Positions 8,019 through 16,892 are shown, numbered from the stretch's first letter. The stretch: DNA of 64,000 nucleotides from Mesorhizobium sp. L-8-3 (GCF_016756615.1 NZ_AP023262.1:8371501-8435500), one strand, 5' to 3'. Program-made: numbers and translations. Notes: generated from the letters alone by a model not told the origin.

Positions 8019-9022
8019 AGGAAGTCCTGACCGTCGTCGACATGCATACGGGCGGCGAGCCCGTGCGGATCGTGACCGGCGGCTACCCTGCGGTCCCGCC
8101 GGGCACCATCCTGGAGAAGCGCGCCTATGTGCGCGATCACCTCGATCATCTGCGCCGCATGCTGATGTTCGAGCCGCGCGGCCACTACGACATGTATGGG
8201 GTCCTGCCGGTCGAGCCCGATCTGCCCGGCGCCGATCTCGCCGTGCTCTTCATGCACAACGAAGGCTATTCCACCATGTGCGGGCATGCGGTCATCGCGC
8301 TCGGCCGTTACGCCGTCGATCGGAAGCTGGTCGAGACCGTCGAGCCCGTCACCCGGGTCGGGATCGAATGCCCCTGCGGCCTTGTCGTCGCCTCGGTCGA
8401 GGTGAAGGACGGTAAGGCGGGCGCGGTTTCCTTCGAAAGCGTGCCGGCTTTCCTGTTCGCACGCGACCAGAGGATCGACGTGTCCGGCTTCGGCGAGATC
8501 GTCTTCGACATCGCCTATGGCGGCGCTTTTTATGCGCTTGCCGACTGCCGCCAGTTCGGTCTCGAATTCGGGCGGAGCCGCGCGCGCGCGTTCGTCGACG
8601 CCGCCTGCGCCGTCACCGACAAGGTGAAGCGCGACTTCCCGCTCGCCCATCCCGACCATGCCGATCTCGCCTTCCTCTACGGCACGATCCTGACCGACGG
8701 AGGTGACGGCGCCGGCAGCGTTGCGACACGCAACATCTGCGTCTTCGCGGAAGCCGAGGTCGACCGTTCGCCGACCGGATCGGGCGTGACCGCGAGGCTC
8801 GCGGCCATGCATGCCAAGGGCGAGATCGAACCCGGCGAGGCACGCCTCTTCGAAAGCGTCGTCGGCTCGCGCTTCACGGGCTCCGTGGCCCGGACAATGA
8901 CATTCCCCGACGGGCGCGCCGGCATCGTCGCGCGTGTCGGCGGTCAGGCCTACTACTCCGGCACCGCGGAGTACTGGCTGGAGGACGGCGACACGCTGGG
9001 ACGCGGGTTCCTGGTGCGCTGA
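8015..9022 (+). CDS. Trans-3-hydroxy-L-proline dehydratase (proline racemase family)
   Basis: 335 residues of the proline racemase superfamily. The first catalytic cysteine is present (YSTMCGHA, Cys89), but the second is replaced by threonine (DRSPTGSGVTAR, Thr254). In the family, Cys/Cys marks racemases and 4-hydroxyproline epimerases, while Cys/Thr marks trans-3-hydroxy-L-proline dehydratases, which form 1-pyrroline-2-carboxylate. The N-terminal MHTGGEPVRIV motif is also conserved. Its start overlaps the stop of the ICL/PEPM-like gene. It probably serves catabolism of hydroxyproline from plant or animal protein. Confidence 0.9.
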   Translation: MKEVLTVVDMHTGGEPVRIVTGGYPAVPPGTILEKRAYVRDHLDHLRRMLMFEPRGHYDMYGVLPVEPDLPGADLAVLFMHNEGYSTMCGHAVIALGRYAVDRKLVETVEPVTRVGIECPCGLVVASVEVKDGKAGAVSFESVPAFLFARDQRIDVSGFGEIVFDIAYGGAFYALADCRQFGLEFGRSRARAFVDAACAVTDKVKRDFPLAHPDHADLAFLYGTILTDGGDGAGSVATRNICVFAEAEVDRSPTGSGVTARLAAMHAKGEIEPGEARLFESVVGSRFTGSVARTMTFPDGRAGIVARVGGQAYYSGTAEYWLEDGDTLGRGFLVR

Positions 9023-9129
9023 GACGGCAAGCGGAGCCGGGGTCGCGCGGTGGCGCAAGCGATCGTCCTTCCCTGCCGGTCCGCTTTCGTGCGATAAGCG
9101 CCGCCTTGTCCGTTTGCAGGGTGAACGTC

Positions 9130-9747
9130 ATGACGCTTGCCGGTTTTATCGCCTATTCTGGCGCGCTCGCCGTTGCCGCGGCCATCCCGGGGCCGGGGCT
9201 TACCGCGCTGATCGCCAGGGCGCTCGGCTCTGGCTTCCGCTCGTCGCTGTTCATGGCGCTCGGCCTCGTACTTGGCGACCTCACTTACCTGACCGCGGCG
9301 GTTCTGGGCCTCGCCTTCATCGCCCATACCTTCGGCGCCGTGTTCCTCGTCATCAAGTGGCTGGGTGTCGCCTATCTCGCCTGGCTTGCCTGGTGCTTCT
9401 GGACGTCCGGCATCACGCCCGAGACCATCGAGGCGCGCAAGGCTAGGGGCGGCGCATTCGCCAGCCTGCTCGCCGGCCTCACGGTCACGCTCGGCAACCC
9501 CAAGACGATGATCTTCTACCTGGCGCTGACGCCGACGCTGGTCGACCTGCATACCATCACCGCGACCGACTACGGCCTGCTGGCGATGTGCACCATAGCG
9601 GTGCTGCTGGTGGTGCTGGTTCCCTATCTCGCGCTGGCAGCGAAGGCCCGCTGGCTGCTCAGCACGCCACGCGCGCTGAAGGCGCTCAACCGCACCGCCG
9701 CGGCCTTCATGGCCGGCGCGGCAGCGGCTATCGCAACCCGGCAATAG
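9130..9747 (+). CDS. LysE/RhtB family amino-acid exporter
   Basis: 205 residues from the ATG at 9130, preceded by AGGGTG. About six hydrophobic segments and the family hallmark AAIPGPGLTALIARALG near the N-terminus place it in the LysE superfamily, which exports homoserine, threonine, lysine or related compounds. It stands alone between the hydroxyproline dehydratase (107-base gap) and cysK (93-base gap). The exported amino acid cannot be predicted. Confidence 0.9.
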   Translation: MTLAGFIAYSGALAVAAAIPGPGLTALIARALGSGFRSSLFMALGLVLGDLTYLTAAVLGLAFIAHTFGAVFLVIKWLGVAYLAWLAWCFWTSGITPETIEARKARGGAFASLLAGLTVTLGNPKTMIFYLALTPTLVDLHTITATDYGLLAMCTIAVLLVVLVPYLALAAKARWLLSTPRALKALNRTAAAFMAGAAAAIATRQ

Positions 9748-9840
9748 GCGCGCCGGAGGCCCGCCGACGAGCCGGAGGATCTTCAGGCCGTTCCATCCCG
9801 TGATTCGTCATTTTTCCGACAAGACCTCAGGAGGCAAGCC

Positions 9841-10809
9841 GTGACCAAGCCCACCATCCGCACAGCCGGCCGCGGCCGCATCTATGATTCCATCACGCAG
9901 ACCATAGGCGATACGCCGCTGGTCCGGCTCGACAAATTCGCCAGCGAGAAGGGCATCGTCGCGAACCTCATCGCCAAATTGGAATTCTTCAATCCGATCG
10001 CCAGCGTCAAGGACCGCATCGGCGTGGCCATGATCGAGGCGCTTGAAGCCTCGGGCCGAATCACGCCGGGCCGCACCGTCCTGGTCGAGCCGACCTCGGG
10101 CAACACCGGCATCGCGCTCGCCTTCGCCGCCGCCGCCAAAGGCTACAAGCTGATCCTGACCATGCCGGAAACCATGTCCATGGAGCGGCGCAAGATGCTC
10201 CTGCTGCTCGGCGCCGAACTGGTCCTCACCGAAGGCGCCAAGGGCATGAAGGGCGCCATCGCCAAGGCCGAGGAACTCGTCCAGACGCTGCCCGACGCCG
10301 TCATCCCCCAGCAGTTCGACAACCCGGCCAATCCGGAGATCCATCGCACGACGACGGCCGAGGAGATCTGGAACGACACCAAAGGGGAAGTCGACATCCT
10401 TGTCTCGGGCATCGGCACCGGCGGCACCATCACCGGCGTCGGCCAGGTGCTGAAGCAGCGCCGCCCGGGTGTCCATGTCGTCGCCGTCGAACCGGAAGCC
10501 TCGCCGGTGCTCTCGGGCGGCAATCCCGGCCCGCACAAGATCCAGGGGATCGGCGCCGGCTTCGCTCCGAAAATCCTCGATACCTCGATCTATGACGAGA
10601 TCATCACCGTCTCCAACGAAGAGGCATTCTCCAATGCCCGGCTGGTCGCCCGGCTGGAGGGCGTGCCGGTCGGCATCTCGTCGGGTGCAGCGCTTCATGC
10701 CGCCAGCGTCGTCGGTTCGCGGCCGCAAAGCGCGGGGAAAAACATGGTGGTCATCATCCCCTCCTTCGCCGAACGTTATCTGTCGACCGCCTTGTTCGAG
10801 GGGCTGTGA
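9841..10809 (+). CDS. cysK: Cysteine synthase A (O-acetylserine sulfhydrylase)
   Basis: 322 residues; GTG start at 9841 behind a strong AGGAGG. The pyridoxal-phosphate lysine is in NPIASVKDRIG (Lys57), the substrate loop is PTSGNTG, and the cofactor phosphate-binding glycine loop is GIGTGGTITGVG. It makes L-cysteine from O-acetylserine and sulfide. The length and motifs match CysK rather than cystathionine beta-synthase. Its stop overlaps the GTG start of the following GST gene by four bases, so the two are coupled. Confidence 0.95.
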   Translation: MTKPTIRTAGRGRIYDSITQTIGDTPLVRLDKFASEKGIVANLIAKLEFFNPIASVKDRIGVAMIEALEASGRITPGRTVLVEPTSGNTGIALAFAAAAKGYKLILTMPETMSMERRKMLLLLGAELVLTEGAKGMKGAIAKAEELVQTLPDAVIPQQFDNPANPEIHRTTTAEEIWNDTKGEVDILVSGIGTGGTITGVGQVLKQRRPGVHVVAVEPEASPVLSGGNPGPHKIQGIGAGFAPKILDTSIYDEIITVSNEEAFSNARLVARLEGVPVGISSGAALHAASVVGSRPQSAGKNMVVIIPSFAERYLSTALFEGL

Positions 10810-11459
10810 CATCAGTCAGGCCGCAATTGGTGGAGCAAGAATTGTACACACTCTACAGCAGGCCCGGCTCCGGCGGATTCGCCGTCGAGGCGGCATTCCG
10901 CCTGGCCGGGCAACCTTTCACCCTGGTCAATGTGCCGAAGCAGGCACCGGGCGACGACTTCCTGGCGATCAGCCCGCTCGGCCAGGTGCCGGTCCTCACC
11001 TTGCCCTGCGGCCGGTCGATCACCGAATCAGGCGCCATGGTGACTCTCGTCGCGGAGCGCTTTCCCGAGGCGGAACTCGCTCCGCAACCTCAATCACCCG
11101 GCCGCGCCGAGTTCCTGCGCTGGATGTTCTTCATGTCTTCAGCCCTCTACCCTGCGCTGCTGCGCTATTTCTACGCCCAACGCTATACATCCGATCCCGG
11201 CGCCGCGGAGACCGTCCAGAATGCCGCCCTTGCGGAGAGCGACCGCTGCTTCGCCGTCATCGAAAACGCGTTGTCGGGACGACAATGGCTGGTGGACGAC
11301 CGCTTCTCGCTGGCCGACGTCTATCTCCTGATGCTCGCCCATTGGCACCCCGTGGGTGACCGCCCGCGCGAGGAGTGGACCAACATCGTCAGGCACTGCT
11401 CCGCCCTCAAGCGGCAGCCCGTTCTGGCCGATCTCAACGAGACGCACCGCCTCTGGTAG
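10806..11459 (+). CDS. Glutathione S-transferase family protein
   Basis: 217 residues with a thioredoxin-like N-terminal domain (about 13-90, including the YSRPGSGGFAVE catalytic-loop region and the GQVPVL cis-proline segment) and an all-helical C-terminal domain. A GTG start overlaps the cysK stop by four bases; a TTG 36 bases downstream is a possible alternative. Co-expression with cysteine synthase suggests a role in thiol or electrophile metabolism, but the substrate is unknown. Confidence 0.88.
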   Translation: MTSVRPQLVEQELYTLYSRPGSGGFAVEAAFRLAGQPFTLVNVPKQAPGDDFLAISPLGQVPVLTLPCGRSITESGAMVTLVAERFPEAELAPQPQSPGRAEFLRWMFFMSSALYPALLRYFYAQRYTSDPGAAETVQNAALAESDRCFAVIENALSGRQWLVDDRFSLADVYLLMLAHWHPVGDRPREEWTNIVRHCSALKRQPVLADLNETHRLW

Positions 11460-11580
11460 GCCGCCGGCCGGCGGACGAAAGCGCTTCGCCCCACAACCGA
11501 CTTGGCATGCGCTGCATAATCATTGCAGACTGCTTGCCTGACTCGGTCAGGGGCACATATCGTCTTGAGGGAGGAATCTC

Positions 11581-12540
11581 ATGAAACATCACGTCAGGAG
11601 ACTGATTTCGGCTGGCGCCGTGGCGCTCACGCTGGGGCTCGGCACGGCGGTCGCCGGCGCCCAGGAATTCATCAACGTGCTGACAGGCGGCACGTCGGGC
11701 GTATATTATCCTCTGGGCGTGGCGCTTTCGGAGATCTACGGCAAGTCGATCGAGGGCGCACGCACCCAGGTGCAGGCCACCAAGGCTTCGGTCGAAAACC
11801 TCAATCTCCTGCAGCAGGGCAAGGGCGAGATCGCCTTCACCCTCGGCGACGCCCTGAAGTTGGGCTGGGAAGGCAACACCGAGGCCGGCTTCCCGGCCAA
11901 GCTCGACAAGCTGCGCGGCATCGCCGCCATCTATCCGAACTATATCCAGGTCGTCGCCTCGAAGGAATCCGGCATCAAGTCGCTGGCTGACCTCAAGGGC
12001 AAGAGCCTGTCGGTCGGGGCGCCCGCTTCCGGGACCGAGCTCAATGCCCGCGCGATCTTCGCTGCCGCCGGCATGAAATACGAAGACCTCGGCAAGGTCG
12101 AGTACCTGCCTTTCGCCGAATCGGTCGAACTCATCAAGAACCGCCAGTTGGACGCCACGCTGCAGTCGGCAGGTCTCGGGGTCGCTTCGATCCGCGATCT
12201 CGCGACCTCGCTGCCGATCAATGTCGTGGCAGTTCCGGCCGACATCGTCGCCGAGATCGGCGCCCCGTATCAGGCGGTGACTATTCCGGCCGGAACCTAT
12301 GAGGGCCAGGCCGAGGACGTGGCGACCGCGGCCGTCGGCAATTTCCTGGTCACCCATGACGGCGTGTCCGAGGACACCGTCTACAAGATGACCAAGGCGC
12401 TCTACGACAATCTCGACAAGTTGTCCGCCGCCCATGCCGCAGCCAAGGCGATCAAGGTCGAGAACGCGCTCGCCGGCATGCCCGTGCCGCTGCACCCGGG
12501 CGCGGAGCGTTATTACAAGGAGATCGGCGCGCTGAAATGA
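11581..12540 (+). CDS. TAXI family TRAP transporter solute-binding protein
   Basis: 319 residues with an N-terminal Sec signal (about 1-28, ending near AGAQE). The mature protein starts with NVLTGGTSGVYYPLG, characteristic of TAXI (TRAP-associated extracytoplasmic immunogenic) proteins. GGGAGG lies just upstream of the ATG. It is followed by a fused TRAP permease and a DUF1850 protein, the standard TAXI-TRAP set. Such systems import organic acids or amino-acid-like substrates using an ion gradient. The RIME-like hairpin just after its stop may raise its mRNA level relative to the permease. Confidence 0.95.
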   Translation: MKHHVRRLISAGAVALTLGLGTAVAGAQEFINVLTGGTSGVYYPLGVALSEIYGKSIEGARTQVQATKASVENLNLLQQGKGEIAFTLGDALKLGWEGNTEAGFPAKLDKLRGIAAIYPNYIQVVASKESGIKSLADLKGKSLSVGAPASGTELNARAIFAAAGMKYEDLGKVEYLPFAESVELIKNRQLDATLQSAGLGVASIRDLATSLPINVVAVPADIVAEIGAPYQAVTIPAGTYEGQAEDVATAAVGNFLVTHDGVSEDTVYKMTKALYDNLDKLSAAHAAAKAIKVENALAGMPVPLHPGAERYYKEIGALK

Positions 12541-12557
12541 TCGGGCGAGGTTGAGAA

Positions 12558-12626
12558 TGCCCCTCGTCCGCTTGCCGGCACCTTCTCCCCGCTTGCGGAG
12601 AAGGTGGCGGCAGCCGGATGAGGGCA
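12558..12626. repeat. RIME-like palindromic intergenic repeat
   Basis: The outer segment CCCTCGTCCG (12561-12570) is mirrored with one mismatch by CGGATGAGGG (12615-12624), and the inner arm ACCTTCTCC by GGAGAAGGT around a short loop. This is the well-known rhizobial RIME-type palindrome. It lies in the 124-base gap between the TAXI binding protein and the permease, where its hairpin would protect the upstream mRNA from 3' decay. Confidence 0.75.
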
Positions 12627-12664
12627 GCGCCGTCGGTCTGCGCACAAGAGCGGCATGAGAAGCG

Positions 12665-14764
12665 ATGGCTGAAGATCGTAGTAGCACCCCGACCGTACTT
12701 GCCGCGCCGGACGAGATTCTGACGGAAGGACTTCCGGAGGGCTGGGGGGCCGGTGCTGCCGGCCGGGTCGCATTTACCGTCGCCGTCCTGTTCTCGGCCT
12801 TTCAGCTCTATACGGCAGCCTACGGCAACCTGCCCAGCCAGGTGATCCGGGCCATGCATGTCGGCTTCCTGCTGCTGCTCGGCTTCGGGCTCCTTGCCAA
12901 CCTCAGGACGCGATCGACCACCGGCAAGGTGGTGCTCTGGGCGTTCGGCCTGCTCGGGTTCCTGACCGGCGTCTACAACTGGGTCTTCTACGAGGCGATC
13001 CTGCGCCGCACCGGTTTCCTCACCACCAGCGACCTCGTCGTCGGAGCCATACTGATCGTGCTCGTCTTCGAGGCGGCGCGGCGCCTGATGGGCCCGGCGC
13101 TGGCGATCATTTCGGGCCTTTTCCTCGCCTATTGCTTCTTCGGCAACTATTTGCCGCCGCCCTTCATCCATCGCGGCTACGATCTCGCGCAGATCATCGA
13201 GAATTTCGCCTATGGAACCGAAGGAATCTACGGCACGCCGATCTACGTCTCGGCCGCCTACATCTTCATCTTCGTCGTGTTCGCGGCGTTCCTCGAACGC
13301 GCCGGCATGATCGCGCTGTTCAACGACTTCGCGCTTGGTCTCGTCGGCTCCTGGCGCGGAGGGCCGGCCCAGGTCTGCGTGCTCTCCTCGGCCCTGATGG
13401 GCACGATTTCCGGTTCCGGCGTCGCCAACGTCGTTGCCAGCGGCCAGTTCACCATTCCCCTGATGAAACGCTTCGGCTTCCGCTCGGCCTTTGCCGGTGG
13501 CGTCGAGGCAACATCGTCGATGGGCGGCCAGATCATGCCGCCCGTCATGGGCGCCGTCGCCTTCATCATGGCCGAGACGCTCAACGTTCCCTATGCCGAG
13601 GTCGTCAAGGCTGCCATCATCCCGGCGCTGCTCTATTTCGGGACTTGCTTCTGGATGGTCTACCTCGAAGCGGGCAAGGCCAGGCTGAAAGGCATGGAGA
13701 AGGCGAACCTGCCGAACCCGTGGCACGCGGTCAGGCAGCACTGGCCGCTGGTCCTGCCGCTGGCAGCGCTGGTCTATCTGCTCTTCGCCGGCTACACGCC
13801 GATATTTGCCGGCACGATGGGGCTGGCGCTCACCGTCGTGCTTATCCTCGGCACCCCGCTCGCGGCCCTCATCGGACCGCTCGCCTTCCGCATCGTGTTC
13901 TGGGTCGCGCTCGGCCTCGCCGCCGCGGCCTTCATGCGTTACGGCGTCAACATCCTGGCGCTGGTCATCGGTGCGCTCGTCGTCGCTTGCCTGACCTTCA
14001 AAGGCGGCCGGGAAACCTTGCTGATCTGCCGCGACTCGCTCGCCGAGGGTGCGAAGAACGCCCTGCCCGTCGGCATCGCCTGCGCCATCGTCGGCATCGT
14101 CATCGGCACGCTGACCTTGACCGGCATCGCCTCGACCTTCATCGGCTTCATCATCTCCATCGGCGAGAGCAGCCTGTTCCTGTCGCTGCTGCTGACCATG
14201 CTCACCTGTCTCGTGCTCGGCATGGGCATCCCGACCATCCCCAACTACATCATCACCTCGTCGCTGGCAGGCCCCGCCCTGCTCGAACTCGGCGTGCCGC
14301 TTATCGTCAGCCACATGTTCGTCTTCTATTTCGGCATCATGGCGGACCTGACGCCGCCGGTGGCGCTGGCCGCCTTCGCCGCGGCGCCGATGGCCAAGGA
14401 GTCGGGGCTGAAGATCGGCATCCAGGCGTCAAAGCTGGCGATCGCCGGCTTCGTCGTGCCGTTCATGGCCGTCTACACGCCCGCGCTCATGCTGCAGGAT
14501 GCCGGTCCCGTTGCCGCGAGCTTCGGCTATCCGGTCGAGGTCGGATACATCGTGCTGAAGGCCTGCCTCGGCATCGTGCTGTGGGGCGCTGCCGTCACCG
14601 GCTTCCTGGTCTCACCGATGGCTGCCTGGGAACGCGTCGCCACTCTCGCGGCCGGCCTGCTCCTGGTGCTCGCATTGCCGCTCACCGACGAGGCCGGCTT
14701 CCTGCTCACAGCGCTGCTGATCGGCCGTCATTGGTCGCAAGCGCGGCGGCTCGTGGCGTCATGA
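12665..14764 (+). CDS. TRAP transporter fused permease (4TM/12TM type)
   Basis: 699 residues: an N-terminal DctQ-like small-subunit region with about four helices fused to a DctM-like large subunit with many helices, as in TAXI systems. Conserved DctM features include GTISGSGVANVVASGQFTIPLMKR and a GGQIMPPVMGAVAF loop, repeated later as the LGMGIPTIPNYI and DLTPPVALAA half-sites. It is the membrane component that moves the substrate delivered by the TAXI protein. Its stop overlaps the start of the DUF1850 gene (ATGA). Confidence 0.95.
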   Translation: MAEDRSSTPTVLAAPDEILTEGLPEGWGAGAAGRVAFTVAVLFSAFQLYTAAYGNLPSQVIRAMHVGFLLLLGFGLLANLRTRSTTGKVVLWAFGLLGFLTGVYNWVFYEAILRRTGFLTTSDLVVGAILIVLVFEAARRLMGPALAIISGLFLAYCFFGNYLPPPFIHRGYDLAQIIENFAYGTEGIYGTPIYVSAAYIFIFVVFAAFLERAGMIALFNDFALGLVGSWRGGPAQVCVLSSALMGTISGSGVANVVASGQFTIPLMKRFGFRSAFAGGVEATSSMGGQIMPPVMGAVAFIMAETLNVPYAEVVKAAIIPALLYFGTCFWMVYLEAGKARLKGMEKANLPNPWHAVRQHWPLVLPLAALVYLLFAGYTPIFAGTMGLALTVVLILGTPLAALIGPLAFRIVFWVALGLAAAAFMRYGVNILALVIGALVVACLTFKGGRETLLICRDSLAEGAKNALPVGIACAIVGIVIGTLTLTGIASTFIGFIISIGESSLFLSLLLTMLTCLVLGMGIPTIPNYIITSSLAGPALLELGVPLIVSHMFVFYFGIMADLTPPVALAAFAAAPMAKESGLKIGIQASKLAIAGFVVPFMAVYTPALMLQDAGPVAASFGYPVEVGYIVLKACLGIVLWGAAVTGFLVSPMAAWERVATLAAGLLLVLALPLTDEAGFLLTALLIGRHWSQARRLVAS

Positions 14765-15129
14765 GCCTGTGCATAGCCGCCGCCGGCAAGACGACGGTGC
14801 TCGCCGCGTCATTCTTCACCCTCTCCTGGACCCATTCGGTCGAGAAGACGCGGTGGGAGGAGGATTGGAAGGTCACACCAGCCGGCCTCGAGATCGTCGC
14901 AGCGCGTATCAAGGGCTCCGGGGCGGGTATGGAGCCGCCTGAAGGAGCCGTGTTCCGGGATGGGTGGTGGACTTATGTGCCCCACCTGCCGCCGCGCCCG
15001 TCCCTGGTCCTGGCGGCCTCGGGAGCGACGGCGAGCGGCTGGAGATTATGCGCCGGGGAGACCTGTCTCGACCTCGGCGCCGAAGCGGGCGAGCCGGTGT
15101 CCGTGCAGGCCTGCCCGTCCGATCAGTGA
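14761..15129 (+). CDS. DUF1850 domain-containing protein of TAXI-TRAP operon
   Basis: 122 residues. The start overlaps the permease stop by four bases. FTLSWTHSVEKTRWEEDWKV near residue 20 is the recognisable DUF1850 signature, which occurs almost only beside TAXI-TRAP permeases. A hydrophobic N-terminus suggests membrane association or export. Its biochemical role is unknown; an accessory function in substrate binding or transporter assembly is an inference from conserved linkage. Confidence 0.85.
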   Translation: MSLCIAAAGKTTVLAASFFTLSWTHSVEKTRWEEDWKVTPAGLEIVAARIKGSGAGMEPPEGAVFRDGWWTYVPHLPPRPSLVLAASGATASGWRLCAGETCLDLGAEAGEPVSVQACPSDQ

Positions 15130-15278
15130 AAGCTCGGCCGCGCCCCGAGCGAGCGGTTGCGGCGGCGCGCGCAGGCAGGGCCCGGGCCGCGCATATAGTG
15201 GCGCTCCGGCCGGTATGTCGGCGCGAAGAACTCCCGAAAAGCGGACGCGTAGTGCGTGAAGCGGCTCCAGATTGTCAT
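15123..15278 (-). CDS. Small arginine-rich hypothetical protein (51 aa)
   Basis: A 51-codon frame from the ATG at 15278, preceded by GGACAAGG. The N-terminal half is aromatic and amphipathic (SRFTHYASAFREFFAPTYRP), the rest basic. It overlaps the end of the DUF1850 gene tail-to-tail by 7 bases. The composition is not what a chance frame in GC-rich DNA usually gives, and I have an impression of similar small proteins in rhizobia, but I cannot confirm this. Function unknown. Confidence 0.4.
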   Translation of the reverse strand: MTIWSRFTHYASAFREFFAPTYRPERHYMRGPGPACARRRNRSLGARPSFH

Positions 15279-15502
15279 TGCCTTGTCCCTGTCCCGTCGG
15301 CTGTCCCTTCCGACCTAGGCGAATGATAGCGAACACCCGTGAATCGTCGGTGAACGCGATGTTAATCTTTGCCCAGAACGCCGGGGAATCATGGCTGAAA
15401 CAGGGTAGTTTCGCGGCGTTGTGGTGCCGCCGGGTTAATTCTTCGTAGCGTGGTTTTTGGGACACACTGGCTGGCTGCGCGCGGGCAGCGAACGAAGCGC
15501 GA

Positions 15503-16183
15503 TCAGTGCAGGAAAGTCGCCTCGAAGGCGGTCTTCCCCTTCGGCGAAAAGACGACCGCGCGGCCCTCTTTCTCGCGCCGCGCCCACCTCTGGGCAATGA
15601 TCCGGTCGAAGATCGCCGCGCCGAGTGCGCCCGCCAGATGCGAGCGCCGCACGCTCCAGTCGAGGCAGGCGCGGCAGACCGGCCGACGCGCACCACCGAG
15701 GCTTCCGATATCGATGCCGACGGCTTCGAAGAAACCTGCACCGGACTGTCCGAGGCCGAGCCGTTCCCCCTCGCGCACCACGATGCCGCGCTCCAGGAAA
15801 CTGTCGAGCATGGCGACGGCGTGCTCGCCGGCCAGATGGTCGTAGCAGATACGGGCCTCGCGCATGGTTGCGTCGCGCGGGCCGGGCCGGGTGCGCTTCG
15901 GGCCGAAGCTCGCGGCCACGCCCATGATAGCCTCGAGCATGGCCGCCACCTCGGCTCCGGCAAGACCGTAGTAACGATGGCGGCCCTGGGCTTTCAGCGT
16001 CAGCAGCCCTCCATCCATAAGCTTGGCAAGGTGCGAGCTCGCCGTGGGCAAGGCGACGCCCGCTTCCAGCGCCAGTTCGGAGGCGGTCAATGCGCCGCCG
16101 TCCATCAGTGCCGTCAGCATGCTGGCGCGGGCGGGATCGCCGACCAGGCTGGCGATACGGGCGATGTCAGGTCCATCACGCAT
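15503..16183 (-). CDS. ArsR family transcriptional regulator (two-domain)
   Basis: 226 residues. The N-terminal ArsR winged helix (about 5-85; ASMLTALMDGGALTASELALEAGVALPTASSHLAKL) is followed by a C-terminal part with CYDHLAGEHAVAMLDSFLERG and a Cys-containing VCRACLDWSVRR stretch, as in long ArsR-like proteins. No ribosome site precedes the ATG, and the palindrome at 16184-16203 abuts it, so the message may be leaderless. It is divergent from the DUF1127 gene and probably represses itself and that transcript. Confidence 0.88.
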   Translation of the reverse strand: MRDGPDIARIASLVGDPARASMLTALMDGGALTASELALEAGVALPTASSHLAKLMDGGLLTLKAQGRHRYYGLAGAEVAAMLEAIMGVAASFGPKRTRPGPRDATMREARICYDHLAGEHAVAMLDSFLERGIVVREGERLGLGQSGAGFFEAVGIDIGSLGGARRPVCRACLDWSVRRSHLAGALGAAIFDRIIAQRWARREKEGRAVVFSPKGKTAFEATFLH

Positions 16184-16203
16184 AGTTCGATCCTAATCGA
16201 AGT
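16184..16203. promoter_or_regulatory. Candidate ArsR operator
   Basis: Imperfect inverted repeat AGTTCGAT-CCTA-ATCGAAGT (7 of 8 arm positions pair) directly upstream of the ArsR start codon and in the gap to the divergent DUF1127 gene. Position and symmetry suit autorepression by ArsR. Confidence 0.45.
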
Positions 16204-16251
16204 ATTCTCGTCCGGCAAGGCCTATGGTCGGGTCGTCGAAAGGAGCCGGCC

Positions 16252-16473
16252 ATGCCTGCCATCACCCACACCGATCCCGCTTCCGCGCCGCCTTTGCGCT
16301 CCTTCCTGCGCAGGCTGCGGCTGAAGCGAGCCGCGTCGATCATATCCCGCTGGTATGATCGCCACTTCCAGCGATGCGATCTCGCCACGCTCGACGAACG
16401 CATGCTCGCCGACATCGGCCGATCGCCGGAGGAAGCGCGCCGCGAATGCGGCAAACCGTTCTGGCGGAAGTGA
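16252..16473 (+). CDS. DUF1127 (YjiS-like) small protein
   Basis: 73 residues ending in the DUF1127 domain: an amphipathic segment (SIISRWYDRHFQRCDLATL) followed by the hallmark LDERMLADIGRSPEEARRE. Such proteins are common in alphaproteobacteria; several relatives act in RNA turnover or in carbon and phosphate responses as arginine-rich small proteins. GGAGCCGGCC lies upstream of the ATG. It heads a short plus-strand group with the NIPSNAP and monooxygenase-fold genes. Confidence 0.9.
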   Translation: MPAITHTDPASAPPLRSFLRRLRLKRAASIISRWYDRHFQRCDLATLDERMLADIGRSPEEARRECGKPFWRK

Positions 16474-16559
16474 CCCGGGCTCCAGATTAGCCGCCTCCGC
16501 GGATCGATGCTTCGACAAAGGTCGAACCATCGCCGCCGCCAGGACCAAAGGAGAAAACC

Positions 16560-16892
16560 ATGACCATCACCTGCTTCATCCGTTACGAGATCGACCCGTT
16601 CCGAAAGGAAGCCTTCGTCGACTATGCCCGCAACTGGGGCCAGGCGATCCCGCGTTGCGGGGCGGACCTGATCGGCTATTTCGCACCGCATGAAGGTTCC
16701 GCGACGACCGCCTACGGCGTCTACAACATCGACAGCCTGGCAGCCTACGAAACCTATCGCGCCCGGCTCGCCGCCGACCCGCTGGGCAAGGAGAACTACG
16801 AATTCGCGCGGCGCGAAAAGTTCATCCTGCGAGAGGATCGCATCTTCCTGAAGCTCGCCTCGGCGCCCCATGCCGGCAGGAGCGCGACATGA
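16560..16892 (+). CDS. NIPSNAP family protein
   Basis: 110 residues with a ferredoxin-like alpha/beta fold signature of NIPSNAP (TCFIRYEIDPFRKEAFVDYARNW and the GSATTAYGVYN turn). Purine-rich AAAGGAGAAAACC precedes the ATG. Its stop overlaps the start of the next small gene by four bases. The family lies near dimeric alpha-beta barrel monooxygenases; its biochemical role in bacteria is not established. Confidence 0.88.
   Translation: MTITCFIRYEIDPFRKEAFVDYARNWGQAIPRCGADLIGYFAPHEGSATTAYGVYNIDSLAAYETYRARLAADPLGKENYEFARREKFILREDRIFLKLASAPHAGRSAT

Noticed and set aside
8015..9022. Proline racemase or 4-hydroxyproline epimerase
   Set aside because: The second catalytic cysteine is replaced by threonine (Thr254), which argues for the dehydratase subgroup.
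15046..15963. Long minus-strand open frame of about 305 codons overlapping the ArsR gene
   Set aside because: It lies in another frame of the ArsR gene and is Arg/Ser/Pro-rich with no domain, a usual GC-rich shadow.
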